Assembly: GCF_000173075.1 (NCBI RefSeq)
Contig: NZ_ABVL01000018.1
Location: forward strand, 86,076-150,075
DNA: 64,000 bases
Origin: Chthoniobacter flavus Ellin428
GTDB lineage: Bacteria; Verrucomicrobiota; Verrucomicrobiia; Chthoniobacterales; Chthoniobacteraceae
Direction: 5' to 3'
Shown piece by piece: positions 41,822 through 50,622 of the stretch. The translations under genes and the position numbers were made by a program. Below the pieces are notes generated by a model. That model searched no databases. It was given only the letters and a program-made list of their open reading frames with translations, and had not been told where the DNA came from. Every line of letters begins with the position of its first letter. Within the stretch, counting starts at the first letter, position 1.

Positions 41822-42718
41822 CTACGCCCGTGGATGCGCTTCGTCGTAGGCGGTCTTCAGCCGCTCGATGGTCACGTGAGTGTAGATCTGCGTGGTGGAA
41901 AGGCTGGCGTGACCGAGGAGAGATTGCACACTGCGCAGATCCGCGCCAGCGTCGAGCAAGTGCGTGGCGAAGCTGTGCCGCAATTTGTGCGGGCTGACTT
42001 TCAGCGGGATGCTGGTGTGCGGCAGATAGCGCCTGATGACCAGCCAGACATTCGCCGCGGTAAGCCGGCGCCGCACTTTGCTCAGGAAGAGCGGACCCGC
42101 GTGCACATTGGCTTCCTGGCGATATTTCTGGATCGCCGTGAGAGCCGGTGCGCCGACGGGCACGACCCGCTCCTTCCGGCCTTTGCCGAGCACGCGCACG
42201 CTCTCGGAGTAAATGTCGACGTTCGCCACATCGAGCGCGACCAGTTCCGCGAGACGCAGCCCGCTGCTGTAGAAGAGCTCGAGGATCGCCGCATCACGCG
42301 CGGGCATCCAGACGGGAGCTTTCGCCGATTTTTCGATGCGCAACGGCGCGCTGAGCAGTTCGTCGATCTGCTTGGTGGTGAGCACGAGCGGGAGCTTTTT
42401 CTCCAGCTTGGGCAGTTGCACTTCCTTGAGCGGATTCTCCTTCAGTCCGTGGCGCTCGGTGAGAAATTTGTAGAACGTGCGCAGCGCGGCGAAATGCAGC
42501 CGGATGGTCGGTCGGGCGATGCCGCGCTTGCTGCACTCGAAGAGATAGCGACGGAAATGGTCGGCAGTCAGTTCCTTCCAAGCCGGCAGATTCGGCACCT
42601 GGCGAAACTCGGCGAGCGCGTGGCGATAATTGATGAGCGTGCGCGGGGAGGCGTTGCGCTCCACCTCGAGGAAGGTGAAAAAGTCATCGGCGAAGCGGTC
42701 GCGGTTGGGGCGTTTCAA
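41822..42718 (-). CDS. tyrosine recombinase, XerC/XerD type
   Basis: A 298-residue site-specific recombinase. An N-terminal SAM-like core-binding domain (FFTFLEVERNASPRTLINYRHAL) precedes the catalytic domain with Arg in SSGLRLAEL, Lys in LGKGRKERVVPV, HKLRHSFATHLL (His and Arg), the second His in LLGHASLSTTQIYTHV and the nucleophilic Tyr in that same segment. Length and sequence fit housekeeping Xer proteins that resolve chromosome dimers at dif. No dif-like site, integron array or phage gene is nearby. XerC and XerD cannot be told apart here. Confidence 0.9.
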   Translation of the reverse strand: MKRPNRDRFADDFFTFLEVERNASPRTLINYRHALAEFRQVPNLPAWKELTADHFRRYLFECSKRGIARPTIRLHFAALRTFYKFLTERHGLKENPLKEVQLPKLEKKLPLVLTTKQIDELLSAPLRIEKSAKAPVWMPARDAAILELFYSSGLRLAELVALDVANVDIYSESVRVLGKGRKERVVPVGAPALTAIQKYRQEANVHAGPLFLSKVRRRLTAANVWLVIRRYLPHTSIPLKVSPHKLRHSFATHLLDAGADLRSVQSLLGHASLSTTQIYTHVTIERLKTAYDEAHPRA

Positions 42719-42745
42719 GACGCGGCCATGCTACGGCGTGCCGGA

Positions 42746-42876
42746 GATGAAGAGAAGGATGAAGGCGGAAGGATGAGGGATGAAGAAATACGCGACCAGC
42801 AGGGTATATCTTGCCCTCCAAAAACGCGAAGCGCAGTTACTTCATCCTTCCGCCCTCATCCTTCATCCTTCTCTTC
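42746..42876. repeat. long inverted repeat, permuted periodic arms (element D)
   Basis: Arms at 42746-42785 and 42840-42876 consist of GAAGGATGAAGG / GGCGGAAGGATGAGGGATG units and their complements. The units occur in a different order in the two arms, so pairing is imperfect. The interior has AAAAACGCG followed by AGCGCAGTTACTTCATCCTT, nearly the same as the interior of element B. Located 3' of the DUF4912 gene and 5' of the recombinase gene. Confidence 0.75.
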
Positions 42877-42880
42877 GTTT

Positions 42881-44095
42881 TTACTTCTTCCCGATAAGCG
42901 GCTTCAGCTCGCTCGGCTGGTTCGTGGAACCGACGTCGCCCAGGCGCGAGGTGCCGCGAACGAAGGACAGCGTGGCCGAGCGCTGCTCCACCCGGTCGGG
43001 TGATTGCGCGACGATTGGGATGGCGAAGTCGCCGTCCGGGAGCGTGAAGTGGTAGCGGAAGGTGCCGTCGGGCGCGAGTTTGATCTCTTTGCCATCGACC
43101 CACACCGTGGCGTCGGGATGCGTGCCGCCGTAGAAGATGATCTCGGCATTCACATGCATGAAGAAGCCGCGCTCGCGCTTGACGCTGAAGGGCTGCGCGC
43201 TCCAACTGGCGCCGATGCCGCTGAAGAGGCTCATCGTCGTCGGCCCGAGCGTCTCGAGCAACGCGCCCGAAAGGCCGCTGGCGCTTTCGCTGTGCAGCTT
43301 TTGCTGGAGTTGCTTGCGCAGGAGCTGGTCGATCTCTTCCGAGCCGAGGCCGAGGCGATCGATGAGCGTGTCGCCGAGCAACGCCGCCAACACGCGCTTC
43401 TGCTCGTCGGTCCAGGTCGGAGCCTTGCCGCCGCGGAATTCGACGCGGCCTTCGCCAGCGATGCGGGCCAGCACTTCGATCAGGCTTTCGCCTTCCATCA
43501 TCTTTTCCTTCACCAGCTCGAGCATGCGCTCAAAGGAAAGGTGCGCGGGGACCGTGGCAAAATTCGCAACGTGCTCTTCGTCTGCCAAGGCATCCGCCGG
43601 AGTCACGGCCACGCCGGACTGCACTACGCGGTGCCAGTGGCCCGCCTTGTCAAAAAAGCCGATCTCCGCGAAATAGGCCGTTTCGGGGCTGTTCACGGCG
43701 ACATACCAATTGCGGGCCTCGGGGTTGATCTCCACCAGCGCCGCATCGTCACCCGCCGCCGTCGTCACCTTCAGGAAAAATTGCTTCACCCCACCGCGAA
43801 AAGTGGCCGCCGGATACTTCGCCCAATTGAAATCCCAATAGCTGAAGAGCCAGCGCGGATCGCGCGCCACGAGGAACAGCGTGTCCTCATAATACGACTC
43901 CGGCAGCTCGCCCAAATTCTCGTATGCCGGCGCCGCTGCACTCGTGCCCTCGGTCGTCGACCCGATCTCGAATTTCGCAACCTCCACTTCCTCGACACTG
44001 GCGATCACCGGTTCCTTGGCGATCTGAAACGCGCCGTTCTTTTTGACGGCCGTCGAAGAACTGCTTTTCGTTGGATCGGGATTGTTTTCGGGCAT
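42881..44095 (-). CDS. DUF4912 domain-containing protein
   Basis: A 404-residue soluble protein. The DUF4912 signature is clear near residues 62-95: LGELPESYYEDTLFLVARDP followed by RWLFSYWDF. The first 60 residues are low-complexity (Ser/Thr/Ala/Glu). A middle helical part (about 200-300) links to a C-terminal beta-sandwich-like segment (HVNAEIIFYGGTHPDATVWVDGKEI, with FRYHFTLPDGDFAIPI) resembling a carbohydrate-binding or Ig fold. The family's function is unknown; some homologues accompany glycogen or starch enzymes. It is divergent from hisF. Confidence 0.75.
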   Translation of the reverse strand: MPENNPDPTKSSSSTAVKKNGAFQIAKEPVIASVEEVEVAKFEIGSTTEGTSAAAPAYENLGELPESYYEDTLFLVARDPRWLFSYWDFNWAKYPAATFRGGVKQFFLKVTTAAGDDAALVEINPEARNWYVAVNSPETAYFAEIGFFDKAGHWHRVVQSGVAVTPADALADEEHVANFATVPAHLSFERMLELVKEKMMEGESLIEVLARIAGEGRVEFRGGKAPTWTDEQKRVLAALLGDTLIDRLGLGSEEIDQLLRKQLQQKLHSESASGLSGALLETLGPTTMSLFSGIGASWSAQPFSVKRERGFFMHVNAEIIFYGGTHPDATVWVDGKEIKLAPDGTFRYHFTLPDGDFAIPIVAQSPDRVEQRSATLSFVRGTSRLGDVGSTNQPSELKPLIGKK

Positions 44096-44257
44096 AATGA
44101 TATCCTTTCGTTTCGACGTAGCCTGCTTGGACGTCTCGCGCCTCCTAACAGTTCAATCTTCGCTCGTCAACAAATTCATCCCATTTTACACCTGATTTTT
44201 ACAAATCCTCGCCACACGTAAGCGAATTCCTGACAAATTCTTGCATTATTCGATCTC
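44096..44257. promoter_or_regulatory. divergent promoter region, DUF4912 gene and hisF
   Basis: A 162-base gap between divergent genes, AT-rich toward hisF (44150-44250). It must contain both promoters. I see no palindrome, T-box or his-leader peptide with a histidine run. Confidence 0.35.
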
Positions 44258-45049
44258 ATGCTGACCAAACGCGTTATTCCTTGTCTTGATGTCCACGATG
44301 GAAAAGTGACGCGCGGCGTCCAATTTGGCCGCGCTGAAGACGGTGGTCTACGCAATGTCGGCGATCCCGTGGAATTGGCCATCCGTTACAACGATCAGGG
44401 CGCGGACGAAATGGTCTTCTTTGACATCACCGCCAGCGCTCATGGACGGTCGACGATGATCGACGTCATTCAGCGCACCGCCGCGCATTGTTTCATGCCG
44501 CTGACCGTCGGCGGAGGCATCCGCAAGACCGAAGATATGCACGCCCTGCTGCACGCGGGGGCGGACAAGGTGAGCATCAACTCCAGCGCCATCGCCACCC
44601 CGGAACTCATCAGCGCCGGCGCGGAAAAATTTGGCAGCCAGTGCATCGTGGTGAGCATCGACGCGAAGAAAGTGGCGCCGGATCGCTGGGAGGTCTTCGT
44701 GCAAGGCGGCCGCAAGGCCACCGGGCTCGATGCCGTGGCTTGGGCCACCGAAGCAGTGCAGCGCGGCGCCGGCGAGATTGTGCTCAATTCCATCGACGCC
44801 GATGGCACCAAGGCAGGCTACGACCTGGTCATCACCCGGCGCATCAGCGAAGCGGTGGGAGTGCCCGTCGTCGCCAGCGGTGGTGCGGGCAAGCTGGAGC
44901 ACATGGTGGAAGTGCTCGACCAAGGCAAGGCCGACGCCGTCCTGGCCGCGAGCATCTTTCACTTCGGCACCTACACGGTGAGCGATGTGAAGCGTTACCT
45001 CGCGGAGCACAACCTGCCGGTGCGCCTGCCGGAGTCCGTAGGGGTGTAA
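44258..45049 (+). CDS. hisF: imidazole glycerol phosphate synthase cyclase subunit
   Basis: A 263-residue (beta/alpha)8-barrel that joins PRFAR with ammonia from HisH to give IGP and AICAR in histidine synthesis. The N-terminal RVIPCLDVHDGKVTRGVQF contains catalytic Asp11; NSIDADGTKAGYD contains the second catalytic Asp; VGGGIRK and SGGAGKLEH bind the two phosphates. hisH and the rest of the his operon are not here, but a histidinol-phosphatase gene (hisJ) lies 2.4 kb downstream on the other strand. AGHG-type insertions are absent, so it is a standalone HisF. Confidence 0.95.
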   Translation: MLTKRVIPCLDVHDGKVTRGVQFGRAEDGGLRNVGDPVELAIRYNDQGADEMVFFDITASAHGRSTMIDVIQRTAAHCFMPLTVGGGIRKTEDMHALLHAGADKVSINSSAIATPELISAGAEKFGSQCIVVSIDAKKVAPDRWEVFVQGGRKATGLDAVAWATEAVQRGAGEIVLNSIDADGTKAGYDLVITRRISEAVGVPVVASGGAGKLEHMVEVLDQGKADAVLAASIFHFGTYTVSDVKRYLAEHNLPVRLPESVGV

Positions 45050-45066
45050 GCGGAATCACCCCCAGC

Positions 45067-45104
45067 ACCGCAATTCCGAGCAAACGGAACCGCAATTCCG
45101 AGCA
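45067..45104. repeat. two-copy 16-bp direct repeat after hisF
   Basis: ACCGCAATTCCGAGCA occurs at 45067-45082 and again at 45089-45104 with a 6-base spacer, in the gap between hisF and the beta-barrel gene. It could be a regulator site for the downstream gene or a replication-slippage duplication. Confidence 0.5.
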
Positions 45105-45142
45105 TGCCATCCAGCCGTGGCCTTGCTAGCCTCGCGCCCCTC

Positions 45143-46039
45143 ATGAACCTCCGCACCCGCCACGCCGCACCCCTGTTTGCCGCGTTTCTGTCCCTAATCG
45201 CTGCGCAAACCCTTCGCGCGGGCGAAGCCATCACTTCCACTACCACCTCCGCGCCGGACACGCGCTACGGCCTCTTCGGCCTGCTCGACCACCGCAGTTC
45301 CTACGGCCAGAATATCTTCCCAGAGCCATTCCGGGTCGATGACTCCGACCAGGAAGACAACGAATTCCGGCTCGACTGGTATCACGCCAAGGCGGGCGCA
45401 TCCCGGACGGATTTTGGGAAGATCGAATTCGAAAAAGGCTTCGGACCGGTGACCTTCGAGATCGAGGCGCCCTATGAGCGCGATGCCTCGCCCGACGGCG
45501 TGGTGCAAGGCGTGGCCAACATCGACCTCGGCCTGCGCATGCCAGTCTTTGAGTACGTCGAGCCGCACGGATTTTTCGACACCACGTTTGGTGTCGCCAT
45601 GGAAGTCGGCATCCCCACTGGTTCGGAAATCAGCAAGAACCCCGAATGGGTGCCGAAGATCTTCAACGATCTGCGCATTGGCTCGCACGTCACGCTACAA
45701 ACCGTCGTCGGCTACTCCATCCTCACCGGTCCGGGCGAAGACAGCGGCCTGCATACCCTCGAGTACGGTTTTGTCTTCGGCTACACCCTCCAGCACAAGG
45801 AACTCCCCATTCCCGGCGTCCTGCAGTTCATCCCCATGTTCGAAGTGTCCGGCGAAAGAACGCTCAACCACGTCGACCAGACAAACGGCGTCACGGCCAG
45901 CGTGGGCTTCCGGGCGAATATTAAGAGCATCGGGCCGATCCAGCCGCGCATCGGTGTGGCCTATGTCTTCCCGATGAACGGCGTCGCCCGTGATGACGTG
46001 CACCACGGCATCTATACGAGCTTCGTCTTCGAGTTCTGA
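45143..46039 (+). CDS. exported outer-membrane beta-barrel-like protein, unknown function
   Basis: A 298-residue protein with a Sec signal peptide (about residues 1-27, ending TLRAG) and alternating beta-strand pattern through to a C-terminal FVFEF, as in outer-membrane barrels of the MetA-degradation / transporter-like type (FEIEAPYERDASPDG, GLRMPVFEYVEPHGFFDT). No enzyme motif. Start at 45143 is chosen because it gives a clean signal peptide. It precedes a Rieske lipoprotein gene by 113 bases on the same strand; the pair may form a periplasmic unit. Confidence 0.65.
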   Translation: MNLRTRHAAPLFAAFLSLIAAQTLRAGEAITSTTTSAPDTRYGLFGLLDHRSSYGQNIFPEPFRVDDSDQEDNEFRLDWYHAKAGASRTDFGKIEFEKGFGPVTFEIEAPYERDASPDGVVQGVANIDLGLRMPVFEYVEPHGFFDTTFGVAMEVGIPTGSEISKNPEWVPKIFNDLRIGSHVTLQTVVGYSILTGPGEDSGLHTLEYGFVFGYTLQHKELPIPGVLQFIPMFEVSGERTLNHVDQTNGVTASVGFRANIKSIGPIQPRIGVAYVFPMNGVARDDVHHGIYTSFVFEF

Positions 46040-46152
46040 TCCTGGCTCCCGCTTCCGAATAAAGTCATTCCTCGGTTGGCAGGCGTTCGACATTCCATCC
46101 GTCGACACCTGCCGAATTGCATCAAGACCCGATCCTTCGCTAACCTCGCCTC

Positions 46153-46578
46153 ATGAGTGCCGACCCCACCCCCGAATGCTGCTGTCAACTGGATCGCCGC
46201 GGTTTCCTGCTCCTTGCGGCCTCGGCGGCAGTCGCCGCGGGGTGTGAATCGGTCAACACCGGTGGCACTGGGACTCCGCATATCGTCGATGCCGGTCCTG
46301 CGAGCGCCTATGCGAAGGATGGCGTCTATTCGCAGTATCGCAGCCTGGGCTTTTTCGTCATCCGACGCGGCAGCCAGCTCACCGCTCTCTCCTCCATCTG
46401 CACTCACCGGCAGTGCAAACTCGATGCCGAGCCAGACCGCACCTTCTATTGTCCCTGCCATGGCTCGACCTTCGATCCCGCGGGCAAGGTCACCGAAGGC
46501 CCCGCGAAGCGCGACCTGCCGACTTTCGCCACCGCCACGAATGCCAGCGGACATTTGCTGGTCACCGTGATCGGATAA
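46153..46578 (+). CDS. Rieske [2Fe-2S] protein, predicted Tat/lipoprotein export
   Basis: A 141-residue Rieske protein. The N-terminus has a twin-arginine-like DRRGFLLL and a lipobox ending AAGC31, so it is probably exported by Tat and lipid-anchored. The cluster site is C83-T-H85 and C100-P-C102-H103, with C88 and C102 placed to form the disulfide seen in high-potential bc1-type Rieske proteins. No cytochrome b or oxidase subunit is next to it, so it is either a solitary electron carrier or works with unlinked partners. Confidence 0.88.
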   Translation: MSADPTPECCCQLDRRGFLLLAASAAVAAGCESVNTGGTGTPHIVDAGPASAYAKDGVYSQYRSLGFFVIRRGSQLTALSSICTHRQCKLDAEPDRTFYCPCHGSTFDPAGKVTEGPAKRDLPTFATATNASGHLLVTVIG

Positions 46579-46581
46579 GGG

Positions 46582-47439
46582 CTATTCAGCGCCTTCGACC
46601 GCCGCGACGATGCGCACGGCCTGCGCCGCCGCGCGCACGTTGTGCACCCGGAAAATGTGCGCCCCCCGCAACATCCCCTGCACGATGCAAGCCACCGTCC
46701 CGGCATCGCGCTCCGCGGCATTCTTCAGCCCCAGCACATCCCCGATCACCGTCTTCCGCGATACCGGCAGTAGAATCGGCCGTCCGAACTGATGTAACCG
46801 CTCCAGCTCCCGATAAATCCGCAGATTGTCCGCCCGCTGCTTGGCGAAATCGATTCCCGGATCGAGCACGATGGCATCCCGCGCCACGCCAGCCCGCTCG
46901 GCCAGCGCGATCTTCTCGGCGAAGAACTCCTCGATGCGCACCATCACATCGTCATAGCCCACGTGGGTATGCGCCACCTTCGGCTGGCCGATGGTGTGCA
47001 TGATGAGCAAGGCCGCGCCGGAATCCGCGCACAGCCGCGCATTCTCGTCGGTCGGCAAGCCGCCGATGTCATTGAGCAAGTCGCCGCCTTTCGGCAACAC
47101 GGCGCGAATCACTCCCGGCCGCCAGGCGTTGATCGAGAGCAGCGGCCACGACGTGCCTGCCGGACGATTCGCCCGCAACTCCGGCCAGCGCTCGATGAAG
47201 CGCAGCAGTTGCGCGGCCTCTTCCTCCTCGGGGATCGGGCCGCGATTCGTCCGCGCACTCTCCGCGCCAATATCGATGATCGTCGCCCCATCGGCCATTT
47301 GCTGGCGGGCGCGCTCCAGCGCGGCGTCGATATCGGTCACCCCATCGCCGCTGAAGGAATCGGCCACGAGATTGACGATGCCCATGATGAGCGGGCGGGC
47401 CGGGAACTCCCAGATAACGTCGCGGAATTCCAGATTCAC
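46582..47439 (-). CDS. folP: divergent dihydropteroate synthase family protein
   Basis: A 285-residue TIM barrel of the DHPS family, which condenses pterin pyrophosphate with p-aminobenzoate. Conserved parts include DPGIDFAK, VSRKTVIG and FRVHNV. Several usually invariant residues are changed: MGILNVTPDSFSDGG reads MGIVNLVADSFSGDG, and the pterin-binding Asp of SVDT is Asn104 (LSINAW). HxRGTPxxM reads HTIGQPKV. It may be the real FolP of a divergent lineage or a DHPS-like paralogue with another substrate. The start overlaps the hisJ stop (ATGA). Confidence 0.78.
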   Translation of the reverse strand: MNLEFRDVIWEFPARPLIMGIVNLVADSFSGDGVTDIDAALERARQQMADGATIIDIGAESARTNRGPIPEEEEAAQLLRFIERWPELRANRPAGTSWPLLSINAWRPGVIRAVLPKGGDLLNDIGGLPTDENARLCADSGAALLIMHTIGQPKVAHTHVGYDDVMVRIEEFFAEKIALAERAGVARDAIVLDPGIDFAKQRADNLRIYRELERLHQFGRPILLPVSRKTVIGDVLGLKNAAERDAGTVACIVQGMLRGAHIFRVHNVRAAAQAVRIVAAVEGAE

Positions 47440-48236
47440 GGCAGAGGCACAAAGGAGATCTCGCGCCGGCGAAAACGCCCGGTCTGCGTATAGCCCGCCG
47501 CCTTGGCCAGCGCGACCGCGTCGGCAAACCCGGCCCCGAGTTCCTCGACAGCGTGGGCATCGGAATTGATCAGCAGCGGCACCTCCGCGGCGTGTGCCAG
47601 TTGCAGGAATTCCAGCGCCGGATACTGCTCGCGGCAGTCCTTGCGCCAGCCGGCAGTATTGATTTCAAATGGCGTCTTCGTCTCCGCCAGCGCCGCAATG
47701 ACCGGCTCATAAAAGCGCCGCAAATCCCCCTCCGGACGGAAGCCAAACTTCTTCGGCAGATCGGGATGCGCCACGAAATCGAACAGCCCGCTGCGGATGC
47801 ACTGCTCGTAAACGCGCCAGTAGGTCGTCCAGATTTCCTCCGCATGGCCGGCGTGGCGTCCCACGTATTTCGGGTGATCCACCTCCCAGCCCTCCGGCAT
47901 GTAATGCACGCTGCCGATCAAAAAATCCCACTCCGCCAGCCCAGCCAGCTCCTCAATCCACGCTTCCCGACCGGCCAGGAAGTCGCACTCCAGGCCGATG
48001 CGGATGGAAAGCTGCGAAAATTCCGCCCGGGCTTTCTCCACTTCCTCCAGGTAGCGTGGCAGCTCTTCGCGGGACATCCGCCAGTCGTCGAAATACTCCG
48101 CCATGGGGTTGTGATCGGCAAAACCCAGCTCGCCGAGGCCCAGTTCCACCGCCCGCCGGGCAAACTCCACCGGCCAGCCCGTGGCATGGTGGCAGAGCGG
48201 CGTGTGCACGTGGTAGTCGGAAAGGGCGGAATACAT
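47436..48236 (-). CDS. hisJ: PHP-type histidinol-phosphatase
   Basis: A 266-residue PHP-domain metallophosphatase. DYHVHTPLCHHATG (metal ligands His9 and His11), ADHNPM, GLECDFLAG, GSVHYM and AHPDLPKKFG follow the HisJ/HisK pattern, and INSDAHAVEELG closes the metal site. It should dephosphorylate histidinol phosphate in histidine synthesis, in line with hisF 2.4 kb away. Start at 48236 gives the family N-terminus. It is coupled to folP by a 4-base overlap and divergent from pta. Confidence 0.87.
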   Translation of the reverse strand: MYSALSDYHVHTPLCHHATGWPVEFARRAVELGLGELGFADHNPMAEYFDDWRMSREELPRYLEEVEKARAEFSQLSIRIGLECDFLAGREAWIEELAGLAEWDFLIGSVHYMPEGWEVDHPKYVGRHAGHAEEIWTTYWRVYEQCIRSGLFDFVAHPDLPKKFGFRPEGDLRRFYEPVIAALAETKTPFEINTAGWRKDCREQYPALEFLQLAHAAEVPLLINSDAHAVEELGAGFADAVALAKAAGYTQTGRFRRREISFVPLP

Positions 48237-48330
48237 TTGGGTGCCAGCCAATGTGCCGGAACGTGACGAATGACGCACGCGCGAACTCTCCGCTTGCCGC
48301 GAATCCGCCACATCGCCAACCTTGGCCCGC

Positions 48331-49374
48331 ATGAATTTTATCGAGACCGTCTTTCAAAAACTGAAGCGGCATCCCAAACGCATTGTCTTTCCCGAGGGCA
48401 CCGAGCCGCGCGTCCTGCGCGCTGCCGCCCGTTTCGTGAAATTACAGCTCGGTGCGCCGGTGGTGCTGGGGCGCAAGGACGAAATCGAGAAGATCGCCGT
48501 GGCGGAGGACATCAGCCTCGACCATATCGGCGTCATCGATCCCACGACTTCATCCGAGCTGCCGACCTTTGCCGCCCGGCTGGAGAAGCTGAAGCGTTAT
48601 CGCAACCTCGGCACGAAGCAGGCCAACGAGATCCTGGCCAACCCGAATTACTTCGGCGCGATGATGGTGCAATACAACCAGGTCGACGGCCTCGTGACCG
48701 GCGCCCGCGATACCGCGAGCAGCGCCCTGCGTCCGCTCATCCAGCTGATCAAGCCGCTGCCGACCACGACCAGCATTTCGAGCTGCATGATGCTCGACCT
48801 TTCCAACAAGCGCTACGGCGAGCGCGGGGTCATGTTCTTCGCGGATTGCGCGGTCATCCCCGAGCCGAATGTGGAGCAACTCTCCGACATCGCCGTGCAG
48901 ACCGGCGCGATCTGCCGCCAGCTCACCGGCAACAAGCCGCGCATCGCCCTGCTCAGCTTCTCGACCAAGGGCAGCGCCAATCTGCCCTCGCCGCAGAAAG
49001 TCGCCGCAGCCACCGCACTCGCCCGCCAAAAGGCCGACGCCCAAGGGCTGGAAATGGAAATCGACGGCGAACTCCAGGCCGACACCGCGCTGCTACCCGA
49101 CCTTGCTGCGCGCAAGGCGCCGAGCAGTCTCGTGGCCGGCAAGGCGAACGTGATGATCTTCCCCGATCTGAACAGCGGTAACATCGGCGCCAAGCTCGTG
49201 CAGTATCTCGCCGGCGCGGAAACCTATGGCCAGATCCTACTCGGCCTCTCGCGTCCCTGCGCCGATCTCTCGCGCGGCGCCACCGAGGACGACATCCTCG
49301 GCGTCGCCGCCATCCTCGGTCTCCAGGCGATCGAATACCGTAAGCTTTACCCCCCGAACCCCAGCGACGCGTGA
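48331..49374 (+). CDS. pta: phosphate acetyltransferase, short form
   Basis: A 347-residue Pta, which interconverts acetyl-CoA and acetyl phosphate. KRIVFPEGTEPRVLRAA opens the family fold; VDGLVTGARDTASSALRP and PRIALLSFSTKGSA line the CoA/phosphate site, and NVMIFPDLNSGNIGAKL is the C-terminal signature. It is the short catalytic form with no N-terminal extension. The following gene encodes the equivalent of that missing N-terminal region. No ackA is adjacent. Start at 48331 preferred over 48322. Confidence 0.93.
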   Translation: MNFIETVFQKLKRHPKRIVFPEGTEPRVLRAAARFVKLQLGAPVVLGRKDEIEKIAVAEDISLDHIGVIDPTTSSELPTFAARLEKLKRYRNLGTKQANEILANPNYFGAMMVQYNQVDGLVTGARDTASSALRPLIQLIKPLPTTTSISSCMMLDLSNKRYGERGVMFFADCAVIPEPNVEQLSDIAVQTGAICRQLTGNKPRIALLSFSTKGSANLPSPQKVAAATALARQKADAQGLEMEIDGELQADTALLPDLAARKAPSSLVAGKANVMIFPDLNSGNIGAKLVQYLAGAETYGQILLGLSRPCADLSRGATEDDILGVAAILGLQAIEYRKLYPPNPSDA

Positions 49375-49401
49375 TGCCAACCCTTTCCATCTGCGTCTCG
49401 C

Positions 49402-50502
49402 ATGAATAGCGTCACTCCACGCCTCTTTATTGCCGCGACCGAGCAAAACGCCGGCAAGACCACCACTTCGCTCGGCCTTTTCTCCGCTCTGCGTAAGACG
49501 CACGGCCGCATCGGTTTCATCAAGCCGGTGGGACAGCGTTTCGTCGAAGTCGACGGCAAGCGCATTGACGAAGACTCCGTGCTCATCGACCAGACGTTCG
49601 CCGTCCACACGCCGCTCGAAGCGATGAGCCCCATCGCCGTGGAGCCGGATTTCACCCGGCGCTACATCGAGAATTCGAACAACGAATTCCTCGTCCGGCG
49701 CATCCAGAATTCCTTCGACCGCGCGGCGTGGGAAAAGGATTTCGTGATCATCGAAGGCACCGGTCACGCCGGGGTCGGCTCGGTGTTCGATCTTTCCAAT
49801 GCGCGGGTCGCCAAGCTGCTCGGCAGCAAGGTGCTGCTCATTGCCGGTGGCGGCATCGGCAAGCCGATCGATGAAGTCGCATTGAACAAGGCGCTCTTCG
49901 ACAAGGAGGGTGTGGAGATGGTCGGCGTGATCCTCAACAAGATCATGCCCTCGAAGTTCGATTACGTCTGCGACTTCGCCCGGCGCGGCCTCAAGCGGCT
50001 CGGCATCGATCTCATCGGCGCCATTCCCGAGGAACCCATCCTCGCCAATGCCACGCTCGGCCAGATTTGTAAATCGACGCGCGGCCAGTTCATCAACGGC
50101 AAGACGAAGTCCCGCCGCCGTGTGCAAAAGGTGGTCATCGGCGCGATGAACTCCGGCCACGCCATGCAGCACTTCAAGCCCGGCACACTCATCATCACCC
50201 CCGGTGATCGCGAGGACGTCATCCTCGCCGCGCTCTCCTCGAGCACGCTCAGCGAAAACGACGGCCATTCCATCGCCGGCCTCGTCCTTTCCGGCGATCT
50301 CGTCCCGAATTCACCGATCATGGAGCTGCTCAAGAATTCCGACGTACCCACCATCGCCTCCCCGCTCGACAGCTACACTGTGGCCAGCAGCATCCACTCG
50401 ATGACCGTCAAAACCCTTCCCGGCGACGTGGAGAAGATCGACAAGATCCAGACCCTCATCGAGCGCTACGTCGAGGTGGATCGGTTGATGGGGAAGCTGT
50501 GA
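49402..50502 (+). CDS. BioD-like P-loop/DRTGG protein, equivalent of the Pta N-terminal half
   Basis: A 366-residue protein with a dethiobiotin-synthetase-like P-loop (TEQNAGKTTTSLGL, residues 13-26) and a second domain of the DRTGG type. FIKPVGQRF, IEGTGHAGVGSVFDLSNA and VGVILNKIMPSKFD match the N-terminal, regulatory region of long E. coli-type phosphate acetyltransferases. It is encoded 27 bases after the short pta, so the two polypeptides probably form the complex that is one chain in E. coli, with nucleotide or metabolite control. A role in biotin synthesis is unlikely. Confidence 0.85.
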   Translation: MNSVTPRLFIAATEQNAGKTTTSLGLFSALRKTHGRIGFIKPVGQRFVEVDGKRIDEDSVLIDQTFAVHTPLEAMSPIAVEPDFTRRYIENSNNEFLVRRIQNSFDRAAWEKDFVIIEGTGHAGVGSVFDLSNARVAKLLGSKVLLIAGGGIGKPIDEVALNKALFDKEGVEMVGVILNKIMPSKFDYVCDFARRGLKRLGIDLIGAIPEEPILANATLGQICKSTRGQFINGKTKSRRRVQKVVIGAMNSGHAMQHFKPGTLIITPGDREDVILAALSSSTLSENDGHSIAGLVLSGDLVPNSPIMELLKNSDVPTIASPLDSYTVASSIHSMTVKTLPGDVEKIDKIQTLIERYVEVDRLMGKL

Positions 50503-50509
50503 AGCCGGA

Positions 50510-50610
50510 AGTGTTTAGTGGGGAGTATTCAGTGATTAGTAATCAGTAATCCACGCGCGCAACCGCTCTTACTGATTACTGATTACTGATTACTAAGCAC
50601 TAAGCACTAA
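50510..50610. repeat. long inverted repeat, periodic arms (element E)
   Basis: Arms at 50510-50550 and 50570-50610 consist of TTAGTAATCAGTAAT / TTAGTGCTTAGTG-type units and their complements around a 20-base GC-rich loop. It occupies most of the gap between the convergent BioD-like and PBP2 genes and could stop transcription from both sides. Confidence 0.82.
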
Positions 50611-50622
50611 CCCCTTCCGCCC

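Noticed and set aside
49402..50502. Dethiobiotin synthetase (bioD)
   Set aside because: Too long for BioD, carries the DRTGG-type second domain, and follows pta; it matches the N-terminal half of long Pta proteins.
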